A stretch of DNA of 64,000 bases from Isoetes taiwanensis (lineage: Eukaryota; Streptophyta; Lycopodiopsida; Isoetales; Isoetaceae). Within the stretch, counting starts at the first letter, position 1; each line of letters opens with the position of its first letter. The stretch covers positions 6,011,925 through 6,075,924 of the forward strand of contig JAJEKV010000013.1 in NCBI GenBank assembly GCA_021234155.1, read 5' to 3'. Of the stretch, positions 33,662 to 44,546 are shown in pieces. A program made the position numbers and the translations under genes. The notes beneath the pieces are model-generated. The model saw nothing but the letters and a program-made list of their open reading frames with translations, made no database searches and was not told the DNA's origin.

Positions 33662-33728
33662 AAAGGGAATCTTTGCAGAATATTCCTTTTGCTCTCGTTT
33701 CAATGATTTGCTCCCGTTTAATACGCAA
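33662..33728 (-). repeat. Right terminal inverted repeat
   Basis: AAAGGGAATCTTTG, a 35-bp interval and CTCCCGTTTAATACGCAA, the inverted counterpart of the left end. An A/T/G-run-rich 100 bp lies just inside. Confidence 0.75.
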
Positions 33729-34649
33729 CTTTGTTCAATATATCCCATGCATTTTTTAGGATGCGAGCCCTTACTATTCAAAAAGTAAGGAATATGTTGG
33801 TACTAAAAAACATAGTGGTGAGAATATACACTAGATCAAAACCGTCAACGTCTTAATCAACACTTAAACAATGTAAAAGGATATCATAAACTCAGAATAG
33901 GTATGAATATGAAGTAATGCTCCCAAATACGGCTCTTTACTTTGTTATCAATTGATGAGCACCTGTTTGCATACGCAATTCATGGTCGAGCATTAAGGAG
34001 AACTTGTGCATCAACACGAACATGACCTTTGAAGATGAAGAGATTCTTTCTTTTTCAAATTGTCCATGCAGAAGCCAAATGAAATGCTCTTCTTTGCCAA
34101 ATTATCCTGAGACGTCATCTGTTGGTCTGATGTGGTCGTAATATATTGCAAATTGATGTGTTGGGCTGACAGGTGTGTGTTTATGTGAAGGCAAATATGA
34201 TGTTCTATAGCATGTTAAGTATGATCGCTATTATGATGTCAAATATGATGAGTTGTTTTACGTGATAAATATGATGGCAAGTATGATGTCAAACATGTTA
34301 TGTTGTAGCAAGATAGATATGATGGAAAATGTGATGGCAAATATGATGTGTAGTGGTGTGTTGTATGCTGATATGTGGTGTTGTGTTGTGATGGAAAATA
34401 TGATGTATAATAAGTTGTGTTATGATACAACTCACTAACACATATCTTCCTGATTGCAAACTTTCGCAACTTACTAATTACATGCATCAGTCCACAGAAG
34501 AGGCTTTAACAGCTGCTAAAAACTGCAGACAAAGAAACTCAAAAGGCAACTTGAACAGCTTGAAATCAAGGAAAATGAAGATGTCATGGGGTACCAACCT
34601 GAAAATATCATGTACATTAACAGGTTAAAGGAGAATAAATAAAGAAAGA
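33729..34649. other. Right flank; TATGATG-rich stretch
   Basis: No gene. 34,190-34,420 is a degenerate array of AAATATGATG(G/T)CAA units. Confidence 0.6.
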
Positions 34650-35640
34650 AAGAATGATTTTTATCGTCCACTGAGACCAATCGGCCTATGGGACCCAGAA
34701 GGAGCGCAGCAGACTTATTACTGTCTGGGTTAAAAAACCCCCGCCCCGAACGATTTTCAAGGGAAAAACTATGGCAGTAATAAGAATATTGTCAAACTGT
34801 ACAGGATGAAATATATGTATATATACATCTCAAGTATGTGCCCGAGGACATAGCTGATCTCACATGTCCATGACCTCCTGAAGGTATGATTCCAGCAATT
34901 GGCAAGAAGCCGTGCTCAATGTCATATGTAGCGGCAGTCTAGGCCTGACCAACTCAGCGTAGCGCATTCTGATTTGATCGTATGCTGGACAACTTTGAAG
35001 GGTATAAGATTTATCCTCAATAACTCCCATTTGGCAGCATTAACAAATCCTATCCCCGGCGCGGCTCACCAATCCATCCGCCCCATCTCAATTCGAAGAT
35101 GGTGTGCCCCCTCGCATGAATGGAGACAATGAGTCTGCACCTTTTCATATGCAAGTGGGTACGCCAGGGTAGCATTATGGGCCTCGCTTCTAATGTGGGA
35201 TTTATGTGGCGCTGGTAGTGTGTCATGCCTTGACTGTTCAAGGGTAATGGGTATCCCGTAGCTTGCCGAGGAAGCAAGCATCAAGATGCATATGTATGCA
35301 CTGTGCTCTCGCACATTCCATCTAGCCAACCATTGAGCTCTCTTTTCTCTCCAAAGAGCCTTGAGGTGCCATGCCCCATTGCTATGATATAAGCTAGGTT
35401 AGGAAGTCAAGCATCGTCCATATTGACCACCTTCCGAAAGTAGACAATGTGTCGATTAAGGTCACCAAAGAGGCAAGAAACCCTGCCTCCTGCAGCAGAA
35501 TTTGATATGGGACTGTGGACTTCACCCCTAGTGCTCGTACCAATAATGCTTTCTGCACCTGCTTCAAGTCATTCCAGGTAGCGAGGGACACTACTGGGCC
35601 CCACACTTCAACCCGTATAACAAGGAGTCCAAAAAAGAAC
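34650..35640 (-). mobile_element. LINE 3' half with hairpin tail
   Basis: Minus strand. About 35,606-35,394 reads VWGPVVSLATWNDLKQVQK and YQILLQEAGF. Further down is the zinc-binding tail (a GNRxC-like region near 35,050 and IEDKSYTLQSCPAYDQ near 34,990). The 3' end has the hairpin AAAATCGTTCGGGGCGGGGG and ends GGTCTCAGTGGACGATAAAA plus a (CATT/CTTT)n tract. The same tail ends the plus-strand copy at 57,611-58,115, so both are one family with a short-repeat 3' terminus. 5'-truncated and mutated. Confidence 0.82.
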
Positions 35641-36059
35641 TACTATATTTAACCAATATTAAAACATATAAGAACCATGAATTATATGGTTTTTTATACA
35701 TGAATTAATTTGACAAAAGAAAATCACATATACTAGTGGTTTGTCAAAACTGGTAGTGGTTAATGATATGGTTTTCAATGCTAGTTATCACTGGTATAAT
35801 GGTTTGTAAATACTAGTTGTGATCTCTAGGTAGTTTCTTACAACCAGTAATGGCTTATTAAAATCATTTGAAATGACGAGTCTCATCTATTATGCCTAAT
35901 ATTAATCATCAATGGATAGCATAGTGATTTGTTAAAACAATTGGTTTAATTTATAGTTTTGTCAATAAATAATAAATAGCATTAGTCCTAGACCACATCA
36001 AGACAATTGTGCCTTATGTTAAATTACCTTTAAAGGTTCAACTAAAGTGATTACAACCT
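35641..36059. other. Spacer between inverted LINE fragments
   Basis: Contains diverged repeats of TGGTTTGT(C/A)AAAACTAGT-like words; no coding signal. Confidence 0.5.
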
Positions 36060-36455
36060 TGATATTTTGAGATTTATCCTCCTCAGGTCAGTCGAGGATC
36101 CCCTCATTCAGTTACCGAGGGCAAAATGTGGAAGCTGCACCCACATACAAATATTTACGAGTGGAGTTTCCTTCTACTATGCACTGGGACACATCCATAT
36201 GGCTACGAGTGATGGCAGATTGAAAGGCTCTATATACAATGTAGAACAATAGTCACAGAGTGGAGCTGTATGATTGGGCCCATCACTCGCACCTGTTCAA
36301 GGTCTTAGTGGAGCCTGTCCTTTTATACGGAGTTGAAGCATAGGGCCCAGTAGTGTCCTCCCTCGCCACCTGGAATGACTTGGAGCAGGCGCAGAAAACT
36401 TTCTTGGTACAAGCACTGGGGGTGAAGTCCATAGTCCCATATGGCATGAATCTAC
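36060..36455 (+). mobile_element. LINE internal fragment
   Basis: Plus strand: TSGVSFYYALGHIHMATSD, then YDWAHHSHLFKVLVEPVLLY, then GPVVSSLATWNDLEQAQKTF. It is the same protein region as the minus-strand fragment ending at 35,606, so the two form an inverted pair. Both ends are truncated. Confidence 0.75.
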
Positions 36456-36629
36456 CCTTTTTTTTTTACTAACAAATTGTAATTTTGCTCTTCATATGGC
36501 ACGAGAATTATTTTGCCATTTGTGAAGCTTTAGAAGGCACATGTAGTGTCATTTACTTGACAGAAAAATGAATGGTTCATTTATAAGTTCCTTGTAATTG
36601 ATAGATTCATTTCGGCCTTCCCGCTTTAT

Positions 36630-36960
36630 ACTGTAGGATGGAAATTCATTCAAGTTGCAAATTATCTCCCTCCAAATAAGGTGCTAATCTTTTCAATCTC
36701 TCTTATCATATACTTATACAAGTTCATCTATTTGTCATTTAATTGGCCAAAGTTTTTGACATTTAGCCTTCTCACTCCATATTGTAGAGTGGATCATTCA
36801 TTTAAGACACAAAAGATTTTCCTCCAAATGGAATGCTAACCTGTTCAATCTCTCTTATCACCATAGAAGTGTACCTTCTTGGATAAACATCCACAAAGGC
36901 ACTTACACAAGCTCATCTAGTTGTCATTTAATGTGGCCACAAGTTTTTACATTATAGCTA
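36630..36960. repeat. Diverged tandem duplication (~150 bp)
   Basis: ATTCATTCAAGTTGCAAATTATCTCCCTCCAAAT...CAATCTCTCTTATCA at about 36,650 recurs with changes at about 36,795, and CAAG(T/C)TCATCTA(T/G)TTGTCATTTAAT recurs 200 bp apart. Confidence 0.65.
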
Positions 36961-37826
36961 GAATATGTATCAATGTCATACACACCACATGCAATTGTAT
37001 AATGTAATCTTTTTGCAATTCCGATTTGCTATTTTGCTTTAGTGTGCTTAGTTCAATGACCACAAAATGCTTGCATAAGTGGGTGTGCTCTTAGTTAGCA
37101 ACCAAACTTATTTCATATACAAAATTTTATAGCATAGGCACTAGATTAGTTAACTTGTGTCTAGTGATATTGCAAGATTTCTATTTCTATTTATTTTGAA
37201 GTACACGGGGGCACATTCATACCTTTAGAAATTCCTCCCCCTCCCCAGTCCGCTAATTGCTTAGATCGCGCCATGTGGTAGCCAGCACTAAAGAACGACA
37301 ATAATTTGCTTCCATTTGCCTAGTACATGGAGAAATGTGCCCCCACAAGCCCTTGCGTGGAGCGCAGGCTAGCCCGCCCTCATGGGCTCACGTGCCAAGT
37401 GCACACTGGCCCCTCAGGGCACATTATCCCTAACAATATGGTAATTGGATTGGCTAAATGCTTTTTAGTGCTGTCATGTAGCGCACCAATCCATTGTGGA
37501 ATGGAAGTTGGCCTTAACATTCCACTTTCGTCCATGGTTTTGTTCATACATTGACATATGTCGATAGCTTTCGAATTACCATGTTCATAGATAGTAATTT
37601 AATTTATTTCATTGTATTCACATTGGGGATGTACATTGGCTGCCCAAGCCCGCACTCCACATAAGGGCATATGAAGCCACATTATCCCTTACATAATATT
37701 CTATCTTATTGTCATTGTATTCACAATTGGGGGTGTGCATTGGACCATACCTTGGGGGCACCTTTAAATTAGGGTTGTTCTATGAATGACAAGTGCCAGG
37801 AAGAAGGCAAAAGAGGTAGGTCTATA
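36961..37826. other. Intergenic, nothing recognised
   Basis: Only a short duplicated phrase (CATTGTATTCACA..TTGGGG.TGT, 37,610 and 37,720). Confidence 0.55.
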
Positions 37827-39914
37827 GGAAACAAAAAATGCGCTATATTTTCACGTATTTGCTAAAACGCCCCTTTCTAAGAAACTATCAAAATGCTCTA
37901 GATTTGGGGCGACAATCAAAAGATGGTGCTTTTTCTAAATCTGTTCCACAAATTCTTTCTTATTCAGGATTATTGCACTGATCGTTGTAAGAGAAAAGCT
38001 GTGGAACTTGGAAAGTTTGTGAATGACGATACTTACGTGTAGAATTTGGCTGCATTGGCATGTGGACTTTTGATCCTCAAGCAAAGACCATATCAAGCTG
38101 ATTCCAATAAGCTCCTACCATTCCCTATGTGCTCTCCGATTGTGGGGTGGAGAATGACAAGAAACATTGAACTTCTCAGAAAATGCGTAGATACAAAGGG
38201 ATAGCACAACTCAAGAGGGACAAACCAACTTGGAAATGGCCATAAGAGATTTGAAAACAAAATATTATTTTCTTTCTTTGTATTGTTCAAATTCTATCAG
38301 ACAATGATTGAAAATCAAATGTTACAACACTGTCTTTTGATCGCCCACTTTATTGGCTCCCGAAATTGACTCGTCAGGCCAACCGGGTTCTCCCAAGCGA
38401 ACCCCAGAAATTCGCCCAGGCGAACCCATCGTATTCGCCCAGGCGAACCCGCAATTGACGTGGCGGGGGCCGTCAAGCCTGCATGACGCCTCCTACCCCG
38501 GTTAGTACGGCGGCCCGAGAGAATGGCAGGGCGTGTAAGGTACGTGCGGCATTTATTGCCTTCTTACCGGGTTCGCCTGGCACGTCAGGTCCTTTCTCCG
38601 CATCTATGCTCAGCTCGGGACCAGCGTTCTTCACAGTGCTTGAATAACCTCAATGAAGGAACAGAGACAAGTGTGTATTTCTGAATCAGGTATGGTTCAT
38701 CCTCTTCATCGTTGTTGCGCAGTGCTGCAAAAGGGAGAGTTGATAATTCCTAAAATACGGAAGAAATTTCTAATTAGTCGTAACGACATTAAGAGAATTC
38801 AACGAACGCAGAGCAGAATAATTAACTGACCTCTGTTGGAACAATGACCAGAGTTTTGGGCTTGATCTGTTCTAATTTCTCAGACCAGCGGGATATAAGG
38901 ATTGCATAAAGGACTGACAAAAATTGCAATCGAACAAAAAATTGTGTGTTTTTCCTCAACATTCGATACAAACCGCGGTTTGGATCATCCATGTGCAAGA
39001 AGTAGGTAAGGACAGCAAAGTCACTGCATTTGGTAAATACAAGGAAAACTGTCTCCTCTCCTGCAAGCTTACAAATCGATTGTATATCTTCCAGAGCCTC
39101 AGAATTGTCTTTATCGAATACAAGCACCAGATCGAAGCACCGGATGAATGAGGATCTTATGAACAGCTTCATCACTTTCTATCACGCAAAAAACTGGTGC
39201 TACCTGCAAAGGCCACAACCCATCAAATCAATTTGCTACTTATTGCTTGCATTAAGAGGGCAAAGCCAAGGAGCAGGCTCAGACCTCATAATTCCGGCAC
39301 ATCTGCTCCAAGCTATCGAAAAACCGGAAAGCGGCGGTCTGCTTCTTTATTTCTTCCACATGCTACGCGTAATCTGCGGATCGTTTGCACGAGAAAGGGG
39401 GCATTGCTCCCACTACGCAAATTAAAACCTGATAAAGCTTTAAAAACATGTATTGTCTTTGGAAGTGCGGAAGAGAAGAGGCCAAGAGCTTACTTGCGGT
39501 GGGAATAAACTTGGCCGGTTTTTAATCCAACGAAATGGTAATGGTTTTTTTTTTGGCGTGCCGGAGAGGGTTAGCTGGGGCGAACCGATGAAGAAGGCAA
39601 TAAATGCCCGTCGTACCTTACCGCCCTACCATTCTCTCGGCCGTCTTTATACTAATCGGGGTTCGAGGGTTAGGCGGGCTCCCTAGGGAGCCCATAGCGC
39701 TTAGCCCAGCGGCCCCGCCCCGTCAATTCGGGGTTCGCCTTGGGCGAATCTGACGGGTTCAGCTGGGCGAATTCAGGGTTCACTTGGGAGAACCCGGCTA
39801 ATGATTTCGAGTCGATTGGTCCGAGCCGATCGCCCCAAACCAATCTGAGGCATTTTGATAGTTCTTTATTTTAGCAAATACGTGAGAAAATAGGGCCATT
39901 TTTTAAAGTTTCCC
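37827..39914. mobile_element. Long-TIR (Mutator-like) element carrying captured CHAT exons (Pack-MULE-like)
   Basis: The outer ends GGAAACAAAAAATG..CTATATTTTCACGTATTT (37,827 on) and, inverted, AAATACGTGAGAAAATAGGG..AAAGTTTCCC (to 39,914) match. The inverted arms continue for about 270 bp more (38,336-38,592 against 39,552-39,822), rich in GGGTTCGCC / GGCGAACCC motifs. The left arm is split by a ~415-bp insert (37,919-38,335). The centre holds minus-strand exons of a host gene with intact GT/AG sites and no transposase, the definition of a Pack-MULE. A 9-bp target duplication was not found with certainty. Confidence 0.72.
38585..39363 (-). pseudogene. Captured CHAT-domain gene fragment (three exons)
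   Basis: CHAT is a caspase-like fold found with TPRs. Minus-strand exons: about 39,363-39,295 (VEEIKKQTAAFRFFDSLEQM, donor GTCTGA); 39,203-38,831 (VAPVFCVIESDEAVHKILIH, then EDIQSICKLAGEETVFLVFT and, at the end, KTLVIVPTE, donor GTCAGT); 38,749-38,585 (ELSTLPFAALRNNDEEDEPY, then LIQKYTLVSVPSLRLFKHC). The junction VIVPTE-ELSTLPFAALR, followed by the YLxxxYxxxxxPSLxxL block, is the canonical CHAT core, with the phase preserved across the intron. One frame change lies in the second exon. The catalytic His/Cys region further downstream is cut off where the right-hand text enters the terminal repeat (stop at 38,585). Confidence 0.75.
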
Positions 39915-40582
39915 TACCACAAGCATGTTTAAATTGAAGAGATTGGAAAATTAGGGCATTTCTTTTGCGGCAGCGGGCAAGGAAGACCGTCTTTGGCAGT
40001 GATGGAGCAGCCTGTTCTCGAATCAGAACCGTCAATCTAGGCATTCCCTATTGATGCATGCGAATTTTACTTGTTCATCTCACATGTTTTCTCGCTCTAT
40101 TTACGTTGACGTTGGGACTGTTTCTTCGGAGCTTAGAATAACCCTTTCTCATTCTATTGATGTGCACAGTTACAGAGGTTAGGAAGTAGGATTCTTATTT
40201 TAGGTCGTTTTTGTCTCAGGAACCTCGACTGTCCAAGCCTCTATTTCAAGTAGTACTTGCCAAGAATTATTTTATGATTCAGAAACTTTTATTTGAGGTT
40301 ACTTACATTCAATAGTAAATGTGAATGTTATCCTTTTATAGGAACCTGACAAATAATGAGCCCATGTTCTTCCTACTCGTCTCTCGGAATTGCTTGCAAA
40401 AATTACGGCTTATTCATGCGAACTTTTAGCTGTCGTTTTGTTGATCAGAGAATAGCTTGGCATGGTTTTCCGTAGATTAGATTGTGGCAAGCCCTAGTTG
40501 GGTCTTCATTATGCTGCTAAGGCTTGCAGGCTTCCAACTTTTCCTTTTTATGTTTACTCTTAAATGTGTTGATGTGTTTATA
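39915..40582. other. Intergenic, nothing recognised
   Basis: No coding or repeat structure recognised. Confidence 0.5.
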
Positions 40583-40967
40583 GGCTATGCAGCAGCAACT
40601 GCTAAAGAAATTTGCTACAATGGATTTGATAGGACAGAGAAATTTTGTTTCAAGCTGAATTGTGGAAGTCTTTCAATATGTCCCGCACTTTTTGACATGG
40701 TATGTGATTTAGAAATTATTATACCTTCACGAATTCATGCTTGTGAACGAGTAATAAATGTAATAAGCAAAAGGTGTGAGGCAGATCTTCAATCTTATGT
40801 TCTACCTTTGGCTTCGGAGGTAATATTGGGATAATCCTGTTTGATTTGTTGAATTGCATGGCATGTTTAAAATTATCTTCTAAATCGTCTCTTCAGGTTA
40901 CAATTATTACTGCAGGTTATGACAAATTGCTGGAAAAGCAAGTTGGGGTTGTTTCTTCAAATCCTGT
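40583..40967 (+). CDS. Two exon-like blocks, unknown protein
   Basis: 40,583-40,819 is open (CYNGFDRTEKFCFKLNCGSL, then SKRCEADLQSYVLPLASE) between a TTTATAG acceptor and a GTAATA donor. 40,898-40,967 (VTIITAGYDKLLEKQVGVVS) lies between CTTCAG and GTGAGT, in matching phase. The helical character suggests a repeat or scaffold protein. I cannot name the family. No start or end exon was found, so this may be a gene fragment. Confidence 0.4.
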
Positions 40968-42055
40968 GAGTAGCATACAAATATTTTTTTTCACTATTGT
41001 AGAGTTTGAGTTTGTATTTTAGCCTAACTATCTCAAAATCCCTTGTTCAAGAATCCTACTCGTTGTTGTGCTTTTGTTAAAACCTATGCTCAGGCCGTTT
41101 GTGCGACAAAGCCTCTTGCTTCTGGTACATACAAATTTTTTTATCCACGCCATATGTTTCAGGGAATTAGTTATAATGGAGAATGAGTGTAGTAGCCTAG
41201 ATACAAAATAGTGGAGCTTCTTGATCTGGGATGCAGCATGGTTGTAGCTGCATTTTTCAAATATTCAAATACATAGTAAAATTATGAATAGGTGCACATT
41301 TGATACACAAGGCTTGTTCACAGTGAAAGGTCTAGGCTTTCAAGAATTTATAGCTTTTATAGTTCTTTAACGTTTTATAGTTCTTAAATATGCTAAAACT
41401 AGCTTTTATAGTTCTTTAACTTCTGATGATGCATAACATGCTTTGTTTTCATTTGTGGGGTTATGATTTTTATTTTACAAGTATTATGGGTTTCATTTGT
41501 GAGGTTGAGTCCCAGCCGTGGATCTGGAGCATATTCTAAATATGATGCCAGATCAGTGGCCAGCATCTTTTTGGAGAAAAGATGTCCTGCCATTTCCTAA
41601 GGTCTCCATCCAAGTCATGGTTACCCAAGAAATAAAGACCATGCATGAATCAACCCTCCCCTGTGCCGCCATGGTGGCAACAAACCCCAAATCCGTCCAA
41701 CAAACCCAAATCCGGCATGAAATCGCTGCCGCTCCAAATCCCAAATCCCAAATCCACGCTGCCGCTGAGGTAGAAGGCAGGGTTTCCAAGATTTTTCTGT
41801 GAAATCCACGCTGAGGCAAAAGGCAGAAGGCAGGGTTTTCGCTGGGCGCTGAGGCAGATCCGCTGCCGCTGATGCAGATCCGCTGGGCGCTGCCGCTGAT
41901 TGCTCTGCTCCGCCGCACCTGCTGGAAAACAAAGTGGCCTGAAACGCTAATTATAGATAAATGGATTCTCTATTTAGATAGAATTAATAACATTCTAGAA
42001 TTAAATTACATTATGCTATAACATTATAGTTACTCAAGTTTCATATTATGCTTTT
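40968..42055. other. Intergenic; GCTGCCGCTGA-rich patch
   Basis: 41,660-41,925 has repeated phrases (GGGCGCTGAGGCAGATCCGC, GCTGCCGCTGATGCAGATCC). Open frames there are compositionally odd and not accepted as genes. Confidence 0.5.
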
Positions 42056-42137
42056 TTTAGGGCCCGAAGGGTCCAAATTTTTTTTTAGTATAACAACCAA
42101 CACATAACTACCATTAACATTAATTAACACAACCTGT
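42056..42137. mobile_element. Foldback/MITE family, copy C (single arm)
   Basis: GGGCCCGAAGGGTCC followed by GTATAACAACCAACACATAA and CATTAATTAACACAACC, identical in layout to the left ends at 12,190 and 44,550. It stops after ~80 bp. Confidence 0.75.
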
Positions 42138-42255
42138 ACATAGGGAATAATTGTGAATGGGTAAGACTTTAATGCCTTTGGTTTGAGCGGGAAGGGCAAC
42201 ATAATGTTTATGATCTATTATACTCTCTTCTGTAAAACTCTGTTTCCAATACCTT

Positions 42256-42585
42256 GTGCCCTTGCTCGTCGGAACTGTTTTCCTGTTTAACATATCCAAT
42301 ACTAGTTTTATGGGACCAAAACGGGGCCCTGGACGACCTCCCGATTCTAGAAACATAAGGGGAAGAGGGACTCCACTTGGGCCAAGAAGACCGGCTCCCC
42401 TTGGCGAAACTAGGAATTCCCAAGCTGCAAGCATTATCAAGAGATGCCTAATTAGAAATGCTACTATGCGTACTTCTAATATGGAAGGGATTGAACCCAC
42501 CTACAACAACCCGGCTGTGACGGATTTGGATCCAGACCAAGAGGCTTCCACATTCCAAGGAGGCGATCAAAATGAGGTTATTTAA
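42256..42585 (+). CDS. ORF with AT-hook-like motif, uncertain
   Basis: The frame includes GPKRGPGRPPDSRNIRGRG, with RGPGRPP close to the AT-hook core, followed by a polar stretch and a stop at 42,585. It begins just right of foldback copy C. The antisense frame is also open, so coding status is unsure. Confidence 0.25.
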   Translation: MPLLVGTVFLFNISNTSFMGPKRGPGRPPDSRNIRGRGTPLGPRRPAPLGETRNSQAASIIKRCLIRNATMRTSNMEGIEPTYNNPAVTDLDPDQEASTFQGGDQNEVI

Positions 42586-42599
42586 CATCTGAATTTTGC

Positions 42600-44546
42600 C
42601 AGACGTTTAGTATCAGGATTGTTTATAAGGGTTGTTGCACAATTTGCCCGACCTATAAATATTGATCCTGGACATATAATTATCTGCTCTTACCTTTTGT
42701 TTTGCTATCAATAGCCGTTTTCTACAGACAAGGTTTATACAAGGCTGATTGTAAAAGGCATTTGTTGTTCTACTTACTGTCATGAACCTTATCCGTATGG
42801 TCGTCACACTTACTGAGTTTGCATGAGTTATGGGTTTTGTTAAAACTATGGTCCATGTAAGTTGGATAGAAACAAGGTTTTATACATCAGATTAGACGTC
42901 ATTATTCACGGTATCAAGGATGTTTTTGCACAAAAGAAATGATAAAATACAACGGATCTGGATTTCCATGAGTCTGTGATTTTTAAACTGTTAGTACAGT
43001 AAGCTATTGTGGCCATGATGCATAGTCTTAATACAGACTAGTATGCTTACATTTAAGCCTGGTTGTGGGACATTTACTGTAAGGTTTTACTTATGTTTCA
43101 ATTTATAAATATGTTTACCACATCCTTTTACCACATAGGATGCTTAGGTATATTTATGCTGAAGAGGTAAATTACATAGTCTGTTGATTTGAACTGCCAT
43201 GTTGCTTAAACTTTAAGGAAACAGATAAAAACATGGTTTGTCTTTGCTTACCTGCTAGCTTCTTCATGCTTACCTTTTTTTTAGCTAATGTATGATTGGT
43301 TTGGCTGCAGGTAACACGTCAAACCTACCTTTATAATGTTTAGGCGGTTAATAAGATGAAGATTTTCGGGATAATGGAGCGGATCTATATACTGCCCTCT
43401 ATTTCTTTTTACTTCTCTCTTAAGCTTTTTTAACTTGTAGTTTATTGGAGATAAATATGTTCTTCAAGTTTTGGATTATTGTTACCTTATCTACATTTTT
43501 GATCCAAGCTCAACATTATAGCTCTACTAGGCTGTATATTCATGACTGCTAAGCATGCTGGTGTGCTTGAGCAAACAACAAAAAAATAATAAAAAGGAAA
43601 AAATAGTTTTTGAAACATGGTCCTGAATTAAGGTTCTGGTTTATTGGTTTTTTCTGACTCATTAGATTATTTCCGTGTTTCAGAAAATGATCTACATTTA
43701 TTTATGGCACTGTGATTTAAAGATTAAGCCATAGTCTTATATCCTGTAGCCTGGCCTGAAATGTATCTTTATGACATCTTCTATACCACTCTTCAAAAAA
43801 ATATTGAATATCTGGCCTTTGCTCTTGATTAGACAGTTTGCCTGAAAGGCTGACTCTCCCATATATCTTAACGTATTATTGAATGGTTTTTTAGTTCCAT
43901 ATTGGACATATGATATATGAAGCTGAAATCTTCCACCCACATGCATTTTGCACTAGATGTGTAAAATCTGAAATTATCCTAATTTTTGGATCTTTACAGT
44001 AAACAAGTTAGCCACTGCTTTTGTTCTACATGGTTTTGGAGTTTGATACCTCAACATTTTAATGGCTTATATCCACCTAATGCTAATAGCGTGTTTCCAT
44101 TACATTTACTCAGACCAGTTTAAGGTTTTGGGCCTGGATAAATCCTGGACAGACTTGATCTCAATTTCTAACTAGGTTTAATTTGTGGAGTATAATATTT
44201 GCTAGCAAACATGTACTCTGAGGTTTGAATTCTCAACCTCCTTGTTTATGGTACCAAGGTTTATTGTACATAAATCCATATTGTCTTTATAAAATTTATG
44301 TTGGTCTTTAAATGATGACGGGTTTTGGAGTTTGATATTTCAGCCCCTACCTTGAACACCATTTACTTGATCCATAAGGAACGCTTGACTTGGACTTTGG
44401 TACCTCTGTTTATACTTTGGCCAGTGTTAAGATATGGGCCTGGATATTACCGGAGACGCAGACAACCTCTCAATTTCTAACTAGGTTTAGTTCTTGAAGT
44501 ATAGTATTTGCTAGATTAGACCCTAGCAAGTATTTTGTAAAAATTT
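42600..44546. other. Long AT-rich stretch without recognised gene
   Basis: Diverged repeats of a phrase GTTTTGGAGTTTGATA(C/T)(C/T)TCA occur at 44,033 and 44,323, with related context around 44,120 and 44,410 (GGCCTGGATA). Otherwise nothing was recognised. Confidence 0.5.

Larger units (their letters stand above)
25323..33728. mobile_element. ~8.4-kb transposon encoding a DNA methyltransferase and a DUF7869 protein
   Basis: The ends are inverted repeats. ATTAAACGGGAG (25,329-25,340) matches exactly, inverted, CTCCCGTTTAAT (33,711-33,722). Further in, CAAAGATTCCCTTT (25,360-25,373) matches AAAGGGAATCTTTG (33,662-33,675). Candidate target duplications are TTGTCCAATA and TTGTTCAATA (9 of 10). 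Inside, the methyltransferase gene runs leftward and the DUF7869 gene rightward from a shared promoter region of about 1 kb (29,160-30,130). Two arrays of a 16-18-bp palindrome with ~40-bp period lie in that promoter and in a methyltransferase intron. Both genes carry frame changes, so this copy is probably inactive. Confidence 0.75.

Noticed and set aside
41518-41935. Overlapping ORFs on both strands with Ala/Pro-rich products
   Set aside because: Produced by GCTGCCGCTGA-type internal repeats; no domain or splice context.
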